DNA of 64,000 nucleotides from Nitrospira sp. CG24D (GTDB lineage: Bacteria; Nitrospirota; Nitrospiria; Nitrospirales; Nitrospiraceae): assembly GCA_002869855.2 (NCBI GenBank), contig NEWQ02000003.1:1-64000 (forward strand). The letters are read 5' to 3'. This document shows, piece after piece, positions 57,650 through 64,000 of this stretch. The notes under the pieces were generated by a model. The model worked only from the letters and a program-made list of their open reading frames with translations, was not told the origin of the DNA and made no database searches. The number at the start of each line of letters is the position of its first letter. Positions within the stretch are counted from its first letter, which is position 1. Made by a program: the position numbers and the translations under genes.

Positions 57650-59266
57650 GTGACGACCCCGCTGAGACTCCTCCAGCTTGAGGACAACCCCGCCGACGCG
57701 GAGTTGATCCTGGCAACCCTCAACGACGGTGGCATTCCATGTGAAACCAGCCGGGTCGATCGGCGAGACACCTTTGTCGACGCATTGAAAGCAGGAAAAC
57801 TCGACCTGATCCTGGCGGATTATTCTCTTCCCGGATTCGATGGGATCACCGCCCTCTTGCTCGCGCAACAACTCAGGCCCGATATCCCGTTCATCTTCGT
57901 CTCCGGAACCCTCGGCGAGGAATTGGCCATCGACGCCATGCATCGAGGCGCCACCGACTACATTTTAAAGCAGCGCCTCGGACGGCTCGTGCCTTCACTT
58001 CAACGTGCCATCAGGGAACTGCAGGAACGGCAGGAACGCGCCCGTGTTGAAGAAGCCCTGCGACAAAGCGAGAAGCAGCTTCGGCAGGCCCAAAAGATGG
58101 AAGCCGTCGGCCGTCTGGCCGGAGGGCTCGCTCACGATTTCAACAATCTCCTCACCGTCATCATGGGCCATGCCCAGGTCCTGCTCAACGACATGGCGAC
58201 GGAACATCCCTACCGAACCAAGGTCGAAGAAATGCAAAAGGCGGGCGATCGGGCCGCGACGCTGATCCGCCAGCTCCTCACATTCAGCCGCAAGCAACCG
58301 TCGACCCCCAAAGTGCTGAGCGTGAATCCGCTGATCACCAATTTTGAAACGATGATGCGCCGGCTGATCGGCGAAGATCTGGAGCTCACCCTCTCCCTGG
58401 CACCTCAGGATCTCCGCATCAGCGCCGATCCCGCCCAAATTGAACAAGTCCTCATGAACCTCGTCGTGAATGCGCGGGATGCGATGCCCAAAGGAGGGAG
58501 GCTGAGAATCGAGACCGCGCAGGTCGAGCTGACAAGGACGCCGATGTATCATGTCCAGCTTCCCGCGCTCGGAACATTCGTCAAACTCAGCGTGTCAGAT
58601 ACCGGAAGCGGGATGTCGACAGATACTCTCACCCATATCTTCGAACCGTTCTTCACCACCAAAGAAGAAGGGAAAGGCACCGGCCTGGGTCTGTCGACGG
58701 TGTTTGGGATTGTCACCCAGAGTGGTGGAGGCCTCGATGTGGCCAGCCGGATTGGCCAAGGCAGTCGCTTCGACGTCTATTTCCCCAGTGTCCGATCACA
58801 TCCCGATCCGACCACGCCCGACCAAGCCCCTCGTTCATCGAAACGGGGACGTGAGACCATCCTCCTCGTCGAAGACGACGCCTCCGTGCGTGACCTCGTC
58901 CGGGACGAACTCAAGAAACTCGGCTATCGCGTATTGGAATCAAAAAACGGACTGGAAGCCTGCCTTGTTGCCACACAACAAATAGGGAGTTATCAGCTTT
59001 TGCTCACCGATGTGGTCATGCCCGGCATGAGCGGGACCGAACTGGCACAACATCTGCGCATCCTGAAGCCCGATCTCAGGATTCTCTTCATATCGGGGTA
59101 TGCCGACGATGTCGGCATCGGGGCGACTGATCAGCTGAGTGACTACCTCCAGAAGCCGTTTACGCCGGAAGCTCTGAGCCAACGGGTTCGCCAACTCCTC
59201 GATCTGATGCCACTCCCACAGAACGGTTCGCCGCGGAAGGAAGCCTCCACTTCTCACGCATCGTAA
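57650..59266 (+). CDS. hybrid histidine kinase: receiver-HisKA-HATPase-receiver
   Basis: N-terminal LLQLEDNPADAELILATL, GRLAGGLAHDFNNLLTVIMGHAQ, second receiver TILLVEDDASVRDLV; GTG start. Confidence 0.92.
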   Translation: MTTPLRLLQLEDNPADAELILATLNDGGIPCETSRVDRRDTFVDALKAGKLDLILADYSLPGFDGITALLLAQQLRPDIPFIFVSGTLGEELAIDAMHRGATDYILKQRLGRLVPSLQRAIRELQERQERARVEEALRQSEKQLRQAQKMEAVGRLAGGLAHDFNNLLTVIMGHAQVLLNDMATEHPYRTKVEEMQKAGDRAATLIRQLLTFSRKQPSTPKVLSVNPLITNFETMMRRLIGEDLELTLSLAPQDLRISADPAQIEQVLMNLVVNARDAMPKGGRLRIETAQVELTRTPMYHVQLPALGTFVKLSVSDTGSGMSTDTLTHIFEPFFTTKEEGKGTGLGLSTVFGIVTQSGGGLDVASRIGQGSRFDVYFPSVRSHPDPTTPDQAPRSSKRGRETILLVEDDASVRDLVRDELKKLGYRVLESKNGLEACLVATQQIGSYQLLLTDVVMPGMSGTELAQHLRILKPDLRILFISGYADDVGIGATDQLSDYLQKPFTPEALSQRVRQLLDLMPLPQNGSPRKEASTSHAS

Positions 59267-59341
59267 TCGCGCAGGACGCCGCCACCATGGATGGGCCTCA
59301 TGGACCTTCTGACGACGCAGACGACGCGCGGTTCCTGCCGG

Positions 59342-60199
59342 ATGCCACGCGTGTTTTTCATCGCACTCCTGCTCTGGTCAGCAGTGCCGGCACTTGCACA
59401 AGAACCCCGTTGGGAACCACTCGGCCCAGGTCTCGCCGCCTCGATCTGGCAGCCGGACGAGCGATGTCCCGACATTGACCGATTGTTGGCCATCAAGGTC
59501 AATCCGGCTCTCCATCGTTTTTCGGTGCACTACTTTGCTCAGGAAGGTCTGCTGCATCCCCCGACTATTGACGAATGGCAGAAACGAACCGGCCACGAGA
59601 TCGTGTTCAACGCCGGACTGTTCAGAGAGAACTTCGCGTACCTCGGCCTGCTCTTTAAAGACGGTAAGTCACTCGGCAGTCGACGCCACAGCACATGGCA
59701 AGGACTGTTCGTCGCAGAACCACAGACTCCCCTCTCGGTACCCAAAGCAGGGGTGCTGGACCTGGCCAGCGATGTTTTTCATGAAGAGACACCCGCCTAT
59801 CAGGAGGCCGCCCAGTCGTTGATGCTGCTTGATCGTAAGGGAAGCATACGCGTGCGGCAGACAGGAAAGCGGGCTTACCAAACCGTGGTGGCCGAAGACA
59901 AAGACGAACACATTCTCATTCTGAAGAGCCTCGGTCTTGTCACCCTACATGGACTCGGACAATGCTTGCGGGATACATTCCCGTCGATCACACTCGCTAT
60001 GGCCATGGACGGCGGATCCTCGTCTGATCTCTTCGTCTCAGAATCCCTCTGGAAAAACGGAGAACTCTCAGAAACGCGGGCGAATTGGAAAGACCTGTTC
60101 GCCGGCCGGTCAACGGCTCATATTCCGCTGCCCACGATCATCGGCCTCAGTCCGCGAGAGGGTGTGACGGGCGCAGCCAAACCCTCGTCAAAACCCTAG
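59342..60199 (+). CDS. phosphodiester glycosidase (NAGPA-like) family protein
   Basis: Signal peptide MPRVFFIALLLWSAVPALAQEP; LFVAEPQTPLSVPK...LAMAMDGGSSSDLFV. Confidence 0.75.
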   Translation: MPRVFFIALLLWSAVPALAQEPRWEPLGPGLAASIWQPDERCPDIDRLLAIKVNPALHRFSVHYFAQEGLLHPPTIDEWQKRTGHEIVFNAGLFRENFAYLGLLFKDGKSLGSRRHSTWQGLFVAEPQTPLSVPKAGVLDLASDVFHEETPAYQEAAQSLMLLDRKGSIRVRQTGKRAYQTVVAEDKDEHILILKSLGLVTLHGLGQCLRDTFPSITLAMAMDGGSSSDLFVSESLWKNGELSETRANWKDLFAGRSTAHIPLPTIIGLSPREGVTGAAKPSSKP

Positions 60200-60621
60200 C
60201 GGCCTGAACGCGCGACCGGATACCCCGCTTCCATCCACGCATTCATGCTCCCCGACACATTGTAGACGTGGCGATAGCCCAGATCGGCCAGCGTTTCTGC
60301 AGCAATGTTACTGCGGTGGCCAGACTGGCAATACACAACAATGTGCTCGTCTAACTGAGCCCCGAGCTCACGATGTCGGGCTTTCATTTCTCGGAAATCG
60401 ACATTCAAGTCCGTACCGGGAATCATGCCGGTCCGGTGCTCTTCAGGGCTTCTCACATCAACCAACACAAAACCCTTCTTATCCGGGGTCGATGCTTTGG
60501 TCAATCCCGCCTGCAGTTGCTGGACGGTCAGCAGGTAGGAATGGTATGACCACACCTGGCTGGTGACAGCGAGACTGCTCAGCAGAAGAACGCCCATGAG
60601 TCCCCATTTCCACCGTTGCAT
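60196..60621 (-). CDS. rhodanese-like domain protein, exported
   Basis: GFVLVDVRSPEEHRTGMIPGTDLNVDF...HIVVYCQSGHRSNIAAETLADLGY. Confidence 0.92.
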   Translation of the reverse strand: MQRWKWGLMGVLLLSSLAVTSQVWSYHSYLLTVQQLQAGLTKASTPDKKGFVLVDVRSPEEHRTGMIPGTDLNVDFREMKARHRELGAQLDEHIVVYCQSGHRSNIAAETLADLGYRHVYNVSGSMNAWMEAGYPVARSGR

Positions 60622-60662
60622 AAAACCTCCTCATGGTTCGCAATACGTTTCTTGAGTCGAAC

Positions 60663-61001
60663 ATGATGCTGCCTGATCATAAAAAGAAGTTAAAAGAGGG
60701 GTCAAGAGCCCTGCTTCTTCTCCTACCCCTCTTACTGACCGGCTGCGGACAGGGCGCGACACTGCTACAAGAGTCCGACCGCGGCGGAGTCGTCGTCTAT
60801 CCGTTCAAAGGCGAGCAGGGTGCCATGCTGGCCACGTTCAGAAAAGATGCGCTGGCCGTCATGAAAGAAAAATGCGGCGGGGCCTACTCGATCATCCGGG
60901 AAGGAGAAACCAAGGGGCGGGTCCGCGTATCCGGCCCGGTCGAGGGCGCGCAAGAAGTCGTCCAGGAACGCCGGTGGGGGATTGAGTTTCGTTGCAAGTA
61001 G
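60663..61001 (+). CDS. hypothetical lipoprotein
   Basis: LLLLLPLLLTGCGQG lipobox; no family recognised. Confidence 0.65.
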   Translation: MMLPDHKKKLKEGSRALLLLLPLLLTGCGQGATLLQESDRGGVVVYPFKGEQGAMLATFRKDALAVMKEKCGGAYSIIREGETKGRVRVSGPVEGAQEVVQERRWGIEFRCK

Positions 61002-61008
61002 GCGGACT

Positions 61009-61599
61009 TCAGCCTCTGCGCTGAACCCCGTGAGCCCTGGTCAGATCGTCTATCGTGAGAAGACTGACCACGGTGAGTCCTTCCGCTTCGACCTTTTTAC
61101 GTCCGTCCTGTTCCTGCCGGTCGACGATGACCAATGCATGGGTGACGGTCAATCCGGCACCGCGTGCCGCCGCGACAGCCTTTAAGAGTGACCCGCCGCT
61201 GGTCAGTACATCATCCACGATGAGCGCCCGCTCGCCGGGCTTGTAGGCCCCTTCGATCAGTTTTCCCAACCCATGGTCCTTGGCCTGTTTGCGCACCACG
61301 AAGGTCCGCCAATCGCGAGCCGGATGAGCCGCGAAGGCATAATCGGAAATGGTCGTGGCAATGGAGATCGCCCCGATCTCCAACCCCCCCAGACAATCCA
61401 GCTGAATGTCTCTGAGTGCGTCGTAGGCCAGTTGCCCGACCAGACGGCGTGCGCCCGGGTGCGCCATGAGTGCGCGACAATCGACATAGAATGGACTCGT
61501 GAGCCCCGACGCCAGCTTAAACCCGCCCTGGGGATCCCACTTAAAGGAGTGCGTCTCGTGAAACGCTTTTGCTAATTGCTCCCGCACAGATCCCTCCAT
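61009..61599 (-). CDS. pyrE: orotate phosphoribosyltransferase
   Basis: LTSPFYVDCRALMAHPGARR..., PRPP motif ALIVDDVLTSGGSLLKAV; start set at 61599. Confidence 0.93.
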   Translation of the reverse strand: MEGSVREQLAKAFHETHSFKWDPQGGFKLASGLTSPFYVDCRALMAHPGARRLVGQLAYDALRDIQLDCLGGLEIGAISIATTISDYAFAAHPARDWRTFVVRKQAKDHGLGKLIEGAYKPGERALIVDDVLTSGGSLLKAVAAARGAGLTVTHALVIVDRQEQDGRKKVEAEGLTVVSLLTIDDLTRAHGVQRRG

Positions 61600-61631
61600 T
61601 GGCCGAGGTGAATGAAAAGTGCAGGGGTATT

Positions 61632-62177
61632 CTACACGGTTGACCGACGGAAGGCAGCACCCGCTGAAGCAAAGTAACGGTCCACACGAAATGCGAGCGG
61701 CAGAAGTAGACTCCAAACAATGGCGATGATGAACAGAGACCGCAGGTGAGGAGCCCCTAGTTGAAGCGCTCCAAGATTGAACCCGGCGTAGTAACTGACA
61801 GGTCCGAAGGCCGCGCCTAGGACTGCTGCCAGCCGAAGGCGCGACGAGAGCCAGCTCAATGAAGATCCCAACGTGGTGGCAAACACCAACCACAATCCAA
61901 GCAGCCACAAGGGTGCGAGAAACCGACCGCCGAAATCGTTACCTTGGAACTCCAATACTCGGGCCAGCCCTAGGACACTATCCGCAAGATAACCCAGCCC
62001 TCCCACCAGACCGATGGTCTTGATCATCGCCAAACGATCCACCGCAAGACACACGTGGAGCGGCAGGATACAGGCTGCGACCGCCGGTCCGATCCAGCCC
62101 TTCGAAGAAGCCGCCCCCAGCACAGAGGCCCACCAGGTGAGTTGAAAGGCGGCAACGTTGACGACCTTGTTCAGCAT
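61632..62177 (-). CDS. DUF2878-like membrane protein
   Basis: MLNKVVNVAAFQLTWWASVLGA...; follows the cfa-type gene as in known DUF1365/cfa/DUF2878 clusters. Confidence 0.7.
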   Translation of the reverse strand: MLNKVVNVAAFQLTWWASVLGAASSKGWIGPAVAACILPLHVCLAVDRLAMIKTIGLVGGLGYLADSVLGLARVLEFQGNDFGGRFLAPLWLLGLWLVFATTLGSSLSWLSSRLRLAAVLGAAFGPVSYYAGFNLGALQLGAPHLRSLFIIAIVWSLLLPLAFRVDRYFASAGAAFRRSTV

Positions 62178-63475
62178 GCGACGGGGGCGCCACGCCAACC
62201 GGATTTGGCCAGGAGCAGATGAACATTACTGATCGAACGCTCTGTAAAACCTCCTTCGCAATAGCTAAGATAAAACTCCCACAGCCGCAGAAAGTCAGAC
62301 GGATACCCGAGTGCCGTGATTGGCAAAAGCGCCTGAGCCGCATTCTTCCGCCACGCTTGAAGCGTCGGGACGTAGTGCGCCCCGATGTCTTCCAACTGCA
62401 CGAGATTGAACCCTCCGCTCTTCGCCGACGCGGCAATCAGCGCACTGACCGAAGGAATACAACTACCGGGAAACATGAAATGCTTGATAAAGTCGACGGA
62501 CCGTTTGGCCCGCTCGTAGAGCTGCTCATCGATCGTGATGCCCTGCAGAAGCATCAGTCCGTCGGATTTCAGCATCCGATTGCAGACCTCAAAGTAGGCC
62601 TCGAAATAGTGATGGCCGACCGCCTCGATCATCTCGATGGAGACCAGCTTGTCAAAGCGATGTTTCAACTGAGGGAGATCGCGATAGTCTGTCTGAATGA
62701 CCGTCACCCGATCCCGCAGTCCCGCTGCATCCACACGCTGCACCGCCAAATCAAACTGCTGTCGGGAGATCGTCGTCGTCGTCACACGACACCTGTACTG
62801 TGAGGCCGCATGAATGGCGAACCCACCCCAGCCGGTGCCGATCTCCAGCAGATGATCGCTGGCGGACAGCTGCAATTTCCGGCAAATCCGGTCGTTCTTG
62901 GCACGCGACGCGTCCGCCAGGGTGGCATCCGGACGTTCGAAGTACGCGCAGGAATACATCATCGTCTCATCAAGCACGAGGCGAAAGAATTCGTTACCCA
63001 GGTCGTAATGGGCGGCAATGTTCTTCCGGCTGCCCGTCTTCGTATTGCGATTGAGCCAATGCATGGCCTTGAGCAAGGGCCGTGTCAGTATCGCAAGACC
63101 TCCTTCCACACCGTCCAGCAACTCGCGATTGAGGACAAAGATACGAACCAGTGTCGTGAGATCGTCACAGCTCCAGAATCCACGCCTGTAAGCATCGGCG
63201 ACCCCGATCGTCCCGCCCAAGGCGATATCGGCATAGGTGTGCGGATTGCGGATCGTGATCGTCGCCTGTAGCGGACAGGCCGGGGTCAGCTGACCAAATG
63301 TATGCCTCTCGCAGCCGTCGACCACGATCACTGAGCCCTGGCGGAGAGATTGCATCCGGACAAAGACCGCTCGTCGGGTAAGCCGGTACAATTGCGCCAG
63401 CACACGTGAAGGCGGGGAGACTGGGCCCGATGTCCGCTCACCCATCACATCTGAGGGAATCGTGGTGTCACTCAT
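62171..63475 (-). CDS. cyclopropane-fatty-acyl-phospholipid synthase family SAM methyltransferase
   Basis: NIAAHYDLGNEFFRLVLDETMMYSCAYF, HLLEIGTGWGGFAIHAA; start set at 63475. Confidence 0.92.
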   Translation of the reverse strand: MSDTTIPSDVMGERTSGPVSPPSRVLAQLYRLTRRAVFVRMQSLRQGSVIVVDGCERHTFGQLTPACPLQATITIRNPHTYADIALGGTIGVADAYRRGFWSCDDLTTLVRIFVLNRELLDGVEGGLAILTRPLLKAMHWLNRNTKTGSRKNIAAHYDLGNEFFRLVLDETMMYSCAYFERPDATLADASRAKNDRICRKLQLSASDHLLEIGTGWGGFAIHAASQYRCRVTTTTISRQQFDLAVQRVDAAGLRDRVTVIQTDYRDLPQLKHRFDKLVSIEMIEAVGHHYFEAYFEVCNRMLKSDGLMLLQGITIDEQLYERAKRSVDFIKHFMFPGSCIPSVSALIAASAKSGGFNLVQLEDIGAHYVPTLQAWRKNAAQALLPITALGYPSDFLRLWEFYLSYCEGGFTERSISNVHLLLAKSGWRGAPVAC

Positions 63476-64000
63476 AGGTGTAGATGATTCGTCGCCACAG
63501 GCGACGCCTCCTTCCGTTTCTTCGGATGTGAAAGAAATGGCACCCCTTTCATCCAGAGCCGCAAGGCCTGCCAATGAATCGCACCAATAACCTTGGCCGT
63601 CATCAGGGGATATTGCACCAGCACCCGCGCCAGAGCAGTGCCAGACAGCTCCTTTCGCTGCAACACCATCGTCGCGTCAAAGAAGGGATGCCCGTCGCGC
63701 AGGTTCACCATGTGAATCGCCAGCTGTTTCCTCGGTTCGGTGAACCGCCAGTCATAGGCCACATCCATGTCGATGAAGGGAGAGATATGGAACTCTTTCG
63801 TGAGATGAAACCGCTTGCGTGAACCGTCAGCCAGGTTGTCTCTGTCGCCAAGCACATAACAGTGCCGTTCGCCCCACGGAGTATTCGTGATTTCCGCGAC
63901 GATTGCCTCGACATGTTTTCCAGACCCGTCGTAACAAAAGAAGAAACTCACCGGATTGAAGACGTAGCCGAAATAGCGGCAATGGGTGAGCAGCCTGATG
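63472..64000 (-). CDS. DUF1365 domain protein, truncated by window end
   Basis: Frame open to window edge (IRLLTHCRYFGYVFNPVSFFFCYDGSGKHVEAIVAEITNTPWGERHCYVL); ATGA overlap with cfa-type gene. Confidence 0.85.
   Translation of the reverse strand, partial: IRLLTHCRYFGYVFNPVSFFFCYDGSGKHVEAIVAEITNTPWGERHCYVLGDRDNLADGSRKRFHLTKEFHISPFIDMDVAYDWRFTEPRKQLAIHMVNLRDGHPFFDATMVLQRKELSGTALARVLVQYPLMTAKVIGAIHWQALRLWMKGVPFLSHPKKRKEASPVATNHLHL

Overview
This 64 kb window is a gene-dense bacterial chromosome segment, probably from a Nitrospira-type nitrite oxidiser. That assignment is an inference from the complex I gene order with two nuoM genes and the overall gene repertoire. I see no CRISPR array, transposase, prophage or rRNA. 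Main blocks in order: DUF481 protein, mscL, two OmpA-like proteins, orphan ABC substrate-binding protein, tRNA-Leu(TAG), tig-clpP-clpX, two PilZ proteins, HEAT-repeat protein, TatA/B, M24 peptidase, PuuD-like amidotransferase, APC permease, PsiE-like protein, MFS-nagZ, pepA, queE, HAD phosphatase, tRNA-Leu(GAG), a 2322-aa multi-PAS/GAF histidine kinase with a NarL-type regulator, a hybrid kinase with a regulator, priA, an OmpA protein, nuoABCDG-IJKLMMN, a second two-component cluster, a phosphodiester glycosidase, rhodanese, pyrE, and a DUF1365-cfa-DUF2878 cluster cut by the window end. The observations most worth following up are: (1) a full-length PriA whose helicase ATPase motifs all look lost; (2) a pure (CAG)10/polyGln tract in the DHp helical hairpin of the giant kinase; (3) a complex I operon with two NuoM, no nuoE/F/H, and loss of the conserved TM7 lysine in the second NuoM; (4) a structured inverted-repeat element with tandem G-A mismatches between a consensus promoter and tRNA-Leu; (5) a remnant of a second pepA 3' end next to pepA; (6) a Cys4 insertion in a GAF domain; (7) a conserved CCDGGYEYRHRN motif in two OmpA-like proteins. 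All alignments were done by eye. No database search was run.
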